Below, piece after piece: positions 15,101-26,150 of a stretch of 64,000 nucleotides of DNA. Each line of letters opens with the position of its first letter. Positions within the stretch are counted from its first letter, which is position 1. A model generated the notes under the pieces. That model did not search any database, was not told where the DNA came from, and was given only the letters and a program-made list of their open reading frames with translations. The DNA is taken from positions 165,412-229,411 of the forward strand of contig WBMW01004108.1 of NCBI GenBank assembly GCA_013396635.1, read 5' to 3'. Position numbers and translations under genes: made by a program. This DNA is from Penelope pileata (lineage: Eukaryota > Chordata > Aves > Galliformes > Cracidae).

Positions 15101-17240
15101 AGATTTCTAAAAATGAATCAGAACTATTCCTTCCAAGAAAGAGAGAGCTGATGTTCCCCAGCTTCACCCACTGCAGGAACACAAAATTGGTTCTTGTGAA
15201 GGCTGCTGAAACGTGGAAGGATTCTACCTTGAAAGTCCATCTTTGCACACATCAGCAGCTTTTCTTTCTAAATTAGTCTTTTATTTTTAAAGAAAGGTTC
15301 TTGAAACTTCAGCACTGCAAATTCAGCTGGAATCCTGTGCCATGATCTCTTCCTTCTTTCACCAATTAATGCAATCAATAGCTCATCTGATAGCCAGGCC
15401 TCGGTGAGGGGAATAAATGCTGCTTAAAAAAAGGTTTTCAAACAGCAGTAAGCGGAGCACAACACAACTGGAGGGACTGTAAGGGGCAGGATGCAGCCCC
15501 CTCACCCCCCACTTTCAGTCTGCCTTGAAGAACCCTAGCTCCAGGCCTTTCACCCATGCAGGGACTGCCCCAGGGGCAGGCACAGCCCCCTTCCAGATCT
15601 GGATTGTATCTCCAAAATCCAGTAAGCACCTCAAAGTGCTGAGGAGTGACTGACATTCAGGTGTGTTTTAACCCCAATTCTAGGCTCTTAACGGCCTGCT
15701 CCAGCAACTCCTCCACTCCAGAGGCTGCTGTGGCAGTTCTAGTGGGGATGATGTCTGCTCGAGTCCCTGTTCCACCCGGTGCTCTGCCAGAGTGGAAGGG
15801 TCAGCAAATGTGGCAGAGCCATGGAGCTGAAGAGGTTCAAGAGTGAGGCAACCCTCCTCACCCTTTCACCCAATTGCAACAACACAGAAAGCACTCCAGC
15901 AGGATTCTGGAGCACTTCATGTGTTTTTAACACAGAAAACTCACAGCATTGTACCAATGTCTTCAACTTTTGTTTCAAGGAATCCCTTCCTGTATCTGTA
16001 AGATTACCAGCACTTGGAAGGACAAGTTGGTTACAAAATCCATGAACTGAAGCCATGAAGCAATCCTCTAGTCCTGCTGGAGTTCCTTTTTCCTACACAG
16101 GAGCCTCAAATCAGCAGTAAAAATAGTAATAACTACACTGGGAAATGACCTTGAACAATTTACTTGGACTCCGTTTCTTTGCCTGAAAAATAAGGTTAAT
16201 GGAATCTGCTGCAGGAGGGTGCTGGAGGCCTACAGCTCACAAAACAAAGTTCAAAGTATGAGATAAACAGCTCACATCTCACTTATTGACCAAGCTTTCA
16301 AAACAAGACCTCTGGAAACAGCTCTAATCAACCTGTGGAATTTGCTTTGGCGAGAGCCTGGCAGCAGAGCAGCGAGGTCAATGTCAAAGCCAATGGTTGG
16401 GCAGCTCTAGGGCCCAGCAGAGCTTGAGCCACGCTCTGTTGGGGCAGATGGAAGCCTCCAGGAAGGGGTTCCCATTGCTACCAGCAGTGGAGGTTATCAG
16501 TGTCACGTTAATCACTGGCAGAGCTGTGGCACTGTATTTTCAGGCAGAAAAACTGACCTCGCAGAGGGCATCAGCCCTGAGCAGCAGAGCTCCCTCCAGG
16601 CTGGAGCTCAGCTTCTCCCCACGGCCCTCCCCAGCAGGAAGCCCCGGCTCAGCAGCCGGAGAATCACAGGGAAAAGACCTCTGACCGCTTCCATCAGCTC
16701 CTCACTGCCTCCATCCGCCGCCAGGGAGCTCCGGGCTGAGCGCAGAGCGAGGAAACCTCCCCCGCGCCCCATCCATCCCCGGGCGGGGCCGGAATGGGTT
16801 CGGGGAAGGGAAGGGAGGAGAAGCCCATCCCGCCTCGCTCTCCCGGTAGGGGGAGCGACAAGAGGCCTCATATAGAGATGGGGGTGGGGGGGGGAGAACA
16901 CTGCAAACCCCCGGCAGCCACACATCTCCCTACAGGGGATAGGGGGAGGCGGCAGCCCCAGCCCTAATGGAGGTGGATGGGGCAGCGAGGGGCCGCGGCC
17001 CCCCGAAACCCACACTGCGACCCCCTCCCCCCGCCCGGAGGGGAAAGGAACAGAACGGGGACAAAGGGAGAAGGAAAGCCGGGAAGGAGCGGCCCCGGGG
17101 TAGCCGGGCCTCTCCTCAGCGCCGAGGCCGCGGCGCCTCCCCACAGGCCTCGGCCTCCCCGCGGGGCGGGTGGGGGAAGCGGGGCGGCGGCCGCGGGCAC
17201 GGAGGGGAAAAGAGGAGAAAAGAGAACAGCGGAGACCCAC
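9114..17240 (-). other. ARF1: ARF1 first intron (about 8.1 kb)
   Basis: This lies between the coding-exon acceptor and the inferred donor in the CpG island. No CR1 copy is recognisable in it. It contains a C14 homopolymer at 10,302-10,315, an A run near 12,295-12,310 and an A run near 14,947-14,959. Human ARF1 has alternative untranslated first exons; I cannot identify any here. Confidence 0.6.
10302..10315 (+). repeat. C14 homopolymer in ARF1 intron 1
   Basis: Fourteen consecutive C on the plus strand lie within a wider pyrimidine-rich stretch. It is G-rich on the transcribed ARF1 strand. It is a simple repeat with no gene content and is likely to be length-polymorphic. Confidence 0.9.
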
Positions 17241-17350
17241 CGGTGTCGGCTGCTGCCCCGGGCAGTGGGTCTGGCTGTCCTCGGGCTGTCCCGCTCGGAG
17301 CCGGCTGCCCCCTGCGCCTCTCCGCCTCTCTCCGCCCAGGCACACAAGAT
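17241..17350 (-). other. ARF1: ARF1 non-coding exon 1 (inferred)
   Basis: On the minus strand a candidate donor CCG|GTGGGT lies at 17,241/17,240, with GC-rich, start-codon-poor sequence upstream ending near the YY1-type motif. ARF1 genes have an untranslated exon 1 in the CpG island, and the coding-exon acceptor at 9,114 needs a partner. Donor choice and the upstream limit are inference; other GT sites in the island could serve. Confidence 0.45.
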
Positions 17351-17356
17351 GGCGGC
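17346..17356 (+). promoter_or_regulatory. YY1-type AAGATGGCGGC motif
   Basis: This is an exact match to the YY1 core common just inside housekeeping transcription units. It is on the plus strand here, opposite to ARF1. That may mean it acts in reverse for ARF1 or marks a divergent start. Confidence 0.5.
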
Positions 17357-17364
17357 GCTCGGCG

Positions 17365-17373
17365 GCCACGTCA
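17365..17373 (-). promoter_or_regulatory. CREB3/ATF6-type bZIP site overlapping a Golgi-stress motif
   Basis: On the ARF1 strand it reads TGACGTGGC. This contains TGACGTGG (the core bound by ATF6/XBP1/CREB3-family factors) overlapping ACGTGGC (the reported Golgi stress response element). It sits 8 bp from the YY1-type motif and in the expected promoter core. Binding is not shown by sequence. Confidence 0.4.
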
Positions 17374-17639
17374 GTGCCAGGCCCGCGCGAGGCACCACGG
17401 GTAACCGAGGAGGCGAGGGGGAGGGCGGGGCCGAGGCGCGGGGCGGGGTCAGCATTGACCACGCCCACTACCTGCGCACGCCCCTACAGGCTCTTGGTCT
17501 GGGCGGCGGGCGCGTGCGCGCTGTGCTCTGCGCGGGAAAAAGCAGCGTGGTGCTGACGGTGTGCGCGCTGCAGCGCTGTGCCTAGGGTGCACCCGCTCCT
17601 GGCAGCTCGAGTGGGCCGTGCAGCCGTTCTCCGGGTCTG

Positions 17640-18175
17640 GATGGGACGCGTGTGGGACTTGGTGTGTGCATGCCCTATCGTGTTTTGCATGTGCCACGCC
17701 GCACGGCTGCATTTCAGGCTGTGTGGGAATGCACCCATACTTCGTGGGATGCAATGTGTGCCATGCAGTGTGTGCATGCCCTATTGCGTTTTGCATGTGC
17801 CACGCTGCATTGTAGGCAATGTCAGACTGCCTGCACACTTCATGGGACTCGATGTTTGCATTCCCTGTTGCGTTTTGCATGTGCCACGCTGCATTGTAGG
17901 CAATGTCAGACTGCCTGCACACTTCATGGGACTCGATGTTTGCATTCCCTGTTGCGTTTTGCATGTGCCACGCTGCATTGTAGGCCACGTGGGAATGCAT
18001 GCATGCTTCGTAGGACTCAATGTGTGCACTCCCTGTTGTCTTTTGCATGTGCTGCACTGAACTGTGTGGGCGTTCAGGAATGCCTCCACACCTCGTGGGA
18101 CTTCATGCATCCTTGCTGCACTGCGTTTTGCATGTTCCGTGCTGCACGGTTGCATTGCAGGCCACATGGGGAAAA
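17640..18175 (+). repeat. 84-bp tandem array (minisatellite) upstream of ARF1
   Basis: About six units share a TTTTGCATGTGCC-type core. Cores begin at 17,683, 17,789, 17,873, 17,957, 18,041 and 18,126, so spacings are 106, 84, 84, 84 and 85. The two central units are almost identical; the outer ones diverge, and the first carries 22 extra bases. Because 84 is 3 x 28, several reading frames stay open on both strands across the array. That explains the 160-200 codon frames here without requiring a gene. An A-rich stretch (18,171-18,186) follows it. Confidence 0.92.
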
Positions 18176-19188
18176 AAAAAAGAAAACAGCATCCCCAGCC
18201 TTTAAATTTTCTTGTGTTAAGGATGGATAGGCAGGAAGGAACAGGAACACAGGGTGATTTGTTAATTCCCCATGGAAATAAAATTCATGTGGTTTCAAAG
18301 CTCTGGAGAGAGGAGTACAGCAGCGATGAGTGTAGGCTCCTGGTAGCTTGGGGTGGTTCCCTTTCTATTTTTGGTTACTTGGAGTTAAACTGAGGTCATG
18401 TGCTGTCCCAGGCTAACTCCTAAATGCTTCCTTTATTAAAAAGGAGTTTTGAAAGACAGCAGGAAGCCATGAAAATGGCTCCGTTCTGGATTTTTCCACA
18501 ACTCTTGTAGGACAAAAATACCTCGAAGCCCTCCACCCTCCTGGCGAACAGGGCTGTGATTGCCAGGCAGCTGGGCAAGCTGAGCTTTCTGTGCACTGGG
18601 ACCTAAAATGCAAACTGGGATTGAGTCCTTCAGCATCTTCCTTTCCTTATCCAGCAGCTGCAGGGAGAACACACTGATTTTCTCTATTCCCATTTGAGGT
18701 TGATTTTCCTCCTGGTTAGCTTCCCCACCTAATGTTCTACAAACATTCCTGTGTGCCTGACCTAAAGTGACAATAAAGGATTTAACTTCTAATGCCAAAC
18801 CTTGGAGGAACAGCCCTTATTTTCCAGCCTGCATCCATATAAAATCCTGCAAGCCTTCTTGATCTTGCATTGCCACATCCCACGTGTTTGCTCAGCTCAG
18901 CCTCCTTTCAGTGCAGCATCCCTGAGTGATGCTTCTGCTAAAGGGGACCCAGTGGCAGAGGACGTGGAAAAGGACCCAGGTACTCAAATCCCTCCTCCTC
19001 ATATTTCCTGCCAAGTTCTGCTGTCAGGAACTCCTGGCACCGATGGAAAAATCGTAGGATCACCCCCCAAGAGCAAAACCCTATTGGTGCCTATATCCCT
19101 TTGGCTGAGCACTCGCTTCTGTTACAGCCTGATCCCCATGCCTGGATGCTGAACCAGATCAGGGCGATGCTCTGCACTAAAAATAACC

Positions 19189-19232
19189 CTCTCTCTCTCT
19201 CTCTCTCTTTTTTTTTTTTTTTTCTTCTTCTC
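19189..19232 (+). repeat. (CT)n followed by T run
   Basis: A dinucleotide CT repeat of about ten units runs directly into about sixteen T and then CTTCTTCTC. It is a simple polypyrimidine repeat. Confidence 0.9.
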
Positions 19233-22200
19233 ATTTTCTGTTATTTTTAACCTGGAGCAGCTCCTCGCTTTAACTCAGTGCATGGAGGAGATGCTCACCC
19301 CATCACCTCCTCCCCATCACTGCACAGCTCCGGCTGATGCAGGGCCAAACCAGGCAGGCTGCACAGCTTTAGGGCTTCGATCCTTTCATCCCCCCATGCA
19401 CAAACCCAGTGCTTTGCAGGGAGCTGAGGCGATGCTGTGTGCAAGGAGCCGGCAGAAATTTGTCCCCATCGGTCTGAGTCACGGCTGCCACGATGCAAGA
19501 TGAGCGCTCTGCCCGGTGACTCATGACATCTGGAGGAAGAAAGAGGATTCTTTCTGCAGCCGGGAGGGCAGACACGTTGCCACCTTATTTTTTTTTGTGA
19601 AAAGAGAGTTTGGAAAAAAGGACAACGTGGGGAGGGATTCCCCAGGGCCACTGGGTGCTCTTGGGGTGGCTTTTTCCATCCAAACCTTTCGGAGCCATTG
19701 GGTTTTCCTCCCTGCTGGCAGCCTGGGGTGACAGATCTGCAGGGCTCCACCCTGTTCTCTTGACTTTTGGGGAAAAAAAAAAGCGTTTGTGGAAGGCAGT
19801 TTTCTGAGGTTATAAAAATATCCCCCCCAGTCAGGCAGTGTTTGCTCGAGCGACGCTTTTCCTTTCTCATCTGTCCCAGGAAAATACCCCGTGGGCTGGG
19901 TTTGCTCTAACTCCAGGTCCCCAAAAGTAATCTTTTCCCCCCAGTGTGAGCACTTTATCAAGAAATTATTGCTTCTTTTTCATCCGCTGGTGCCCAGTGA
20001 TGGTGAAGAGAGCACATGCCTCGGAGCTGGCAGCAGCCACTGAAACCCTCCCAGTGGTGATGGTGAAGTTGTTTTGGGGTATTTGGATGTGCAGGGGATG
20101 GCAGGGCCCTGGGTTGGTTGCTGCTCTGCTTGGTGCTGCTCTGCTCTGCTCAAGTTAGCAGCTTGGGGATGTCTCACCTCTGAGTCTCTCACGTTGAGGT
20201 GAGAATCACAGTTACGCACAGGAGCTGAGAAATTACTCCCAGACAGCTGTTTGCTGCCTTATCTACTAAAAAAAACAGCAATTATTCCTTCAATTTGGGG
20301 TCCTGGGTTCACCTGTCGATGAGTCTGGGCTGTTGAAAAGCAAGACATCTAGTCTTAAATCTGTAATCTGGTACATCTACTGCATTTTACCACCCTGGAA
20401 GGTGAAAACCAGGAGAAAAGCTGTCTAAACTTGACAGGCAGAAAAAAAGAACAAGGGTGTTTGTAGGAAGATCTTTTATTTTGCCCCAGTTTCTCTGTGG
20501 TGGAAAGACCCACGCACCTGGGAGCATCTCAGCTGTGGGTCTGAAGCACAGAGAGCGATGAGAACAGATCAGCCCATGCCACCAGCTCCCTGGGGATGGT
20601 GGGCAAATGACTGCAGCTCTCTGTGCCTCCCTTTTTTCTCCTTAATTCAGAAATAGCTGCGTTTCGTGACTCAGGGACGTGCGGTGTCACCTGCTGGGGA
20701 GCAGAGCGTTGTGTAACGGCAGCGCTGCGAATTTTTAGCATTCCTCTGGAGAATGCTCTCAGCTGCACATGCGAGGGGGTGATACCATTCAACAGCCTCG
20801 CCAATGTCTTTTGGTACCTGGGGAAGAAGGACTAGAAAGGAGAAGTTGATTCTTCTGCTGTCGTTGGGGGGATGTTGGGATCCCGTTCAGGATGGACTGA
20901 TGGTCCGACTCTGCTTGGACTCGGTCTGTTCACATGAACTTCATGGACAAACCTGGGGCAGTGACGCTGAATTCAATGGGCAACTCTTCTTCCAGTGAAG
21001 TCTTGTGGGTTGTGCTGGCCTGGGTCTGATCTCTGGGGCAAGTTTGTTCTCTGGGATGGGCAGTGCAGCAATGCCAGAGCATCTTCCTCCTTTGACTTAT
21101 CCCATGCACAGCCCTTTGGGAACACTGCCAGAGCTCTCCTGCGTTGTTTCACGGATGGGAAATGCTGTCCAAACATAAAGACAAAGGACAGGAGCATTAA
21201 AATGTCCCATTTGGAGAGCTTTATTCACTTTTATGGAGCTCCATCAGGGAAAGCTGTCTGTCCACCACCAGGGTGCCAGACTGCTCTGTAGATTTTCATG
21301 TCCTTGCATTTTTAATGACCATGCACAGAAAACCAGGACTTCCAGTTTTAAATATTTCACCTCTAACCGCACACTGCCCTGCAATCCCTTGGTCTGCTAG
21401 TAAAACTGCCACCTCTGAAACACTAATACTGTGTTCTGCCACCCTTTTTTCCAAAATAATTCCCAGCTAATTAGCTATGACAGAGGAGAGTGCCTCGGCT
21501 TTCCATCTGAAGTCTCTTGGCTACAGAGATCTACAAGAAAACGTCACACCCGAGGTATCGAGGTTATTATCTTTTTTTTTTTTGCTTGGATGGGAATGAA
21601 ATTTTGTCTGTTCTCCATCATCAAAACCTCATTACGTTGTGCAGCCGCTAATTGATCTGCCCAAACCTGCCAACTTGCCTCAAAGGGGAAGGCAGCGGTT
21701 GCCCTGGGACCCGCCAGTCAATGTCACAGCCATCCCAGGCCCACGCTGAACTTTGACCGCCTGCAAGAATGACGACGATTGTTTCAGTGGCGAGGAGAAA
21801 GATGGAAACCAGCCTAATTATAACATCAATGTCAGGCCACATACCCCCACTGGACACCTGCGTGGTGGGGAATTAAACAGATGGCGGCAGTTGAGGTTCA
21901 GCTTATGTGAAGCTACTCAAGATGTTGTGGCTTCTTTGGGTTTTCCGGGCCTAAAAACTTCACCTTGAAGAGTTTTGTTCATCCAGGGACTGTTTTGTGT
22001 GAATGTGGAGATAGACATTGCAGAAAAATTGCAACTGGAATGGTGGTAGGAGTGAGAAATGCCAATATCCAGGGGAAATCCTGGGCTGCTTCAGCAAAGT
22101 TCGCCAGGCAGAGGGAATCAGGGGCTGCAGAGAAGGCTTTGGGGGTAGCAGAAAGGTATGGCATGAAAAGGAAGTGAAAAGGTGGTGAACTCCTAAATCA

Positions 22201-22977
22201 GTGCAGGATAGGATCATTTAATTTCATTTTATCTGCCTACAAAGTGACTACTCACAGCCATATTCGTTCCCTTCTCCTTTTTATGGTTGTTGCTGAGAAA
22301 CGTTGGCCTGAGGTTGTGACTCATCCGCCCTCTTCTAGATACCCGAGGTGACCTATGGACCAGAGACCTTCAGCAGGCCGTTGGATGGTGATGTCTTCAT
22401 TTCATTAAATCTCCTGCGTGGCAGGAGACAGATGAGCAGGGTTAGAGGTGAGAGAGGTCCTGGGCTGACGTTATGCAAAGATTGGGTGAAATTTGGGGCG
22501 TCTTGTAGCTGTCCCTAGGAAAGCTTCACCTCAGATCTCACAGCCACAATGTCCCCTCCATGGAAAAAGCTTCTTTATTCCCCATGCACATTTTGGGTCT
22601 CAACCTCCTTGCAGAGAAGCAAGCAAGCAAACAACTGTTCCCAAAGTCCCATTTGCTGAAATTCAAGTGTAAATTAACCTCAGCTCCTGGTGTGTATGGC
22701 CCAGTAATGCCTGAGTGATCTTCCATTTAACTGCAGATGAGGGCATTCTTGCTTCGGGATGCTGTCTGTCCTAGATGTTCACAGAGGTCCACTGAGTTCC
22801 TGGAAGGGAAAACCCATCAAGGAGTCTTAATCCAGCTGCGGCTCTGAGCATCCCTGGCAGAAGTGCTTGGAGGTTGGGGAGAATCTGCTTGGCCTGCCCT
22901 GGAGTGGCTTGGTGTCCATGTATGGTGCCTGTGACGGGGATCTTAGGAGGTCTTCTCAGTTAGGGGGTCATCTGCAA

Positions 22978-23060
22978 GGACATCTCCTTGCCCAAGGCCA
23001 CACTGGAGCTCAACAGCAGAGTAAGAACTGGATCTATCAGCTCCCAAGCAAGGACTGACC
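22978..23060 (+). repeat. MIR-like SINE remnant
   Basis: It contains CTTGCCCAAGGCCACACTGG followed by a CAGAGTAAGAACTGGAT-like stretch. This resembles the conserved MIR core (cttgcccaaggtcacacagc, then a cagagccgggatt type). Such old remnants persist at low density in birds. No flanking duplications are visible. Confidence 0.45.
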
Positions 23061-24690
23061 AAAGGACAGCCTCACACTCCAGATCCTGGGGCATCTTTTT
23101 GATTCCTTCCAGGCTACAGGGGGAAAGCTGTGCCCACCCCGTGCTGTGGAGCAGTCTGGCCTCCGTGTTTTCACCATCCCTTGGGCAAACGCCCGTTCAT
23201 TTCCATTATTCCTTTACATTCGCAGCATATGCACCGCACTTATCTCTAGGGAAACAGCTGCGATTTATCCTTGAGAATTAGATTGCAATTAACATTTCAG
23301 CCCATACCCGTGATGTGGTTACAAAGGCAATATAATGAATCAGCCTTTTAATAAGCTCCATAACCTTTGAAAACTCACCCGGGTGGGAGCTGGGCACGCG
23401 CGTGTGCCAGCAGATAACGTGTGGCTGATGTGGCACTGCTGAAATCACTCCTCCCTTCCCTCATCTGCTGAGCAGCACGTGCTGCTTCCTAATTAGAGCT
23501 GGTGCTGTCAAAATTAACCAAAATAGAGACTTCTTTCCTATTTTATTCTGTAGGCGTTGGTGCGAGCTGGCTGTGTGAGCTTATTTCTAGGGGTTAGCTC
23601 ATGGTGTTTTGATGGAGAGCCTGGAGGGGACCACCCGCCCCTTGCCATCACCATGTGAGAGGCAGACATGGGAAAATGGGGAAAAAAATGGAGATTTTGG
23701 GGTCATCGGTGTGGGAAGCACTAACCTGCCTGCAGCCAGGATCCAGGATCTGAAGCTGAGCATCTCTGGAGGTGTGAAATCTGTAATTAGAAACGAGCTA
23801 GTGAACTCGAGCTATCCCAGGAGCGATCACCAGGTGGATTGTAGGCAGCTGGAGGCCAGGAGGTGTGGAAATGATGCCAGGCGAGTGGGGCAGGCATGGG
23901 GCAAGGTGTGGACTTCACAGAAGGTGCTGGCAGAGCCCGTTGTGGGCTTGGTCCCCAGGCATGGCATGGATGTGACAACCTAACTTTGGGAGAGGTCACT
24001 GGGCTGTGCACAGGGATGAAGGTCAGGAGGGGATGTGTCTTCTTCCCTGTAGTGCAGATGGGAAGATTGGGTGATGGCTCGAGCAGAGGAGAAGATGGAG
24101 TTCTGTTGGTTTGGGATGTGTCACTAGGGATTGCTGTAGCTATCAAACGCTGCTCATCTAAGCTCTAACTCCTCTCTACCACCTTTCTCCTTGGTTGTAG
24201 ACTGTGCCTTTTGGAGGGGAAGCATCCCATCCCAGGTGGCCATCAGAGGAACCATGGTTCAGCCAAATGAGTTGTGCTGGAAGTGCATCCACCCCACTGA
24301 CTCCTCTGCCTGCTGCCGCTGTTCACCACCTCCCAGTAGGAAGCTGGGCCCCAATCCCTTTCTTCCAAGGAACAAACTGCAGCAGTGAGTTTCCTTGGCT
24401 CAAAATCCCTCCGTCAGCTGCTCCAAGATGTGCCAAAATAAAGAGCTTTCCCCAATTCTTGTCCTTGCAGCATCTCCTAAACCAAAAGCCATCATCCTTG
24501 GTACCCCAGAAAGCCCCTTGCTTGGTTTTGGGCTCCTGTAGGGTCTGATCCTGTTTGCAGGAGACCAGAGGCTGTGCTTGGGTGACGCTGGCTGCTCCTT
24601 GGATTTTAATGAGGTCCCTAAAGGCTTTTGAGTCCTCGATCCAGCCAGGGCTGTTCTTTGCATTAGAGCAGAGCAAAGGCAGAACTTGGG

Positions 24691-24720
24691 TTTTTTTTTT
24701 GTTTGTTTGTTTTTTTTTTT
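24691..24720 (+). repeat. T-rich simple repeat
   Basis: Runs of T are broken by GTTTGTTTG. It is low-complexity sequence of no evident function. Confidence 0.85.
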
Positions 24721-25353
24721 CACTTCTGAGAAGTCTCATAGTTTTGCAGTTTCGTCAGTTTCATTTTTCTTTTTTTATTTTTTCATTTCTTTTCTAAGCT
24801 GAAACGAAAGCAAAAGAAAAAATGCTGAAAAAATTAAAACTGGAAACAAAATAGTAATGAGCAGCTCCTCAACACGCTGATCAGATTGTGGATGCTGGCT
24901 GTGGCTGGTTTGAAGTCAGGTTGGAAAATTGGGGGAAAAAAGAGTGGAAAATAGAAAACTGAATGGGCTCTTCCCAAAAAGCAGAAGCTGAATGTTTTGT
25001 TTGCTGCTTTGGGAAGAAATGGCACTAAGTGCAGCCCTTTTCTGCCCATTTTGCATCTGGTGAGTTGGCATGCTCAGGGGCATGGGTTGTTGCAGGTGTC
25101 CCTGGCCCAGTGGAAAGTCAATGTGTTTCCATTGTGCTTTAATGCACCATAAATCCCCAAACTTCCATAACATAACTGTGCCAGCGATTTCAAAATGCAG
25201 GTGATGTTGAAATCCAACACTGTGTGAATTCACACTAAAACCGGGACAGATGCTCCCCACCCAGGTAAACTGAGGCACAGCACCCTGCCCCAGCCCCAGC
25301 TACCAGCTACAGCAGAAAGCTTGGCTCTGAAAAGTGCTTTTTTAGCCCTCTCT

Positions 25354-25393
25354 NNNNNNNNNNNNNNNNNNNNNNNNNNNNNNNNNNNNNNNN
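25354..25393. other. Assembly gap (40 N)
   Basis: Forty N in a row lie between ordinary AT/GC-mixed flanks; T6 follows on the right. The true missing length is unknown from the window. Confidence 0.99.
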
Positions 25394-26084
25394 TTTTTTG
25401 GCTGCTGGGAGGTTTCCTGCAGCAGATGGCGGCAGTGGCTTTGTGAAGGCACCGGGGTCTGATGCGCTGGGTGCTCAACGTCACCCAAACCCAGCACTCG
25501 CTGCCCAGTGATCTGGGCAAAACCCCTACCCATAAACCAACCACCATGAAAAGCTGCCATTTTTCAGCAGCAAAACATCAAAAAATGATCACCTGGCTGT
25601 GATGTTCTGTGTGGATTCTCTCGTGTCTAATAGAGGGGTTAAGCATCCTTCCCCTCTCCTGTGGTCCAAGTGTGTGCAGCTCTCTTCCCCCAAATATCAC
25701 ATTTTAGGAAATCTGTAGGACTCAGATGACCCTGGAGAACTCCATGGGTTTCATGCTGGAGCTGAATCACCTCCTGCGGTATTTTGGAGCTGGGACACAG
25801 CCAGCTGCTTGATCCTTATTTCTCTGCAGCAGTGATTCTCGACGGAAAATCAATCTTTTAATTGGTTTGTACTCCGTAATGATTGTGTTTTTTCCCCTTT
25901 TTTATATTTTTTCTGGCTGAGTTTCTAAAGTCAGCGATGCCTGGCGTAGAGTCTGTGTTTCCCCTCCACAGCTATAGGTTTATTGATCCATAGGATCGTT
26001 TCAGCTCAGTTCAGCAGTGCCTAGAAAAATGTCCTTCCAAACACCAGATGAAATCCCTATGGGAGCAGCCATCCTGCCTGGTGC

Positions 26085-26150
26085 CAGTATGGGACAAGTG
26101 ATGTTCCCAAGGCCACGAGGGTGAGATATCAGTGGCAGAGACCCTCCTGA
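26085..26150 (+). repeat. Possible MIR-like SINE remnant
   Basis: GTTCCCAAGGCCACGAGGG followed by CAGTGGCAGAGACC resembles the MIR core. It is short and diverged. Confidence 0.3.

Larger units (their letters stand above)
16690..17640. promoter_or_regulatory. ARF1: CpG island and TATA-less promoter of ARF1
   Basis: About 950 bp is strongly GC- and CpG-rich, unlike both flanks, with many GGGCGGGG/CCCGCCC Sp1-type boxes, for example around 17,160-17,175 and 17,430-17,450. It contains a YY1-type AAGATGGCGGC at 17,346-17,356 and a bZIP-type GCCACGTCA at 17,365-17,373. No TATA box is seen. The position 5' of ARF1 and the housekeeping character fit the ARF1 promoter. Bidirectional activity is possible because CpG density continues to about 17,640. 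The start site is not determined by sequence alone. Confidence 0.85.

Noticed and set aside
17345..17410. Divergent plus-strand first exon starting at the YY1-type ATG, with a GGTAACC donor
   Set aside because: The ATG is part of the YY1 core, the frame is short, and there is no downstream acceptor or exon that I can recognise.
16608..17585. Long frames (up to 286 codons) across the CpG island on both strands
   Set aside because: High GC removes stop codons by chance. Composition is Pro/Arg/Gly-rich, frames overlap on both strands, and the region is the ARF1 promoter and exon 1.
17449..18230. Overlapping 160-202 codon reading frames on both strands
   Set aside because: They arise because the 84-bp repeat period is divisible by three. 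The peptides are periodic copies of the array, with no homology and no gene structure. The spacerless tandem form also rules out a CRISPR array.
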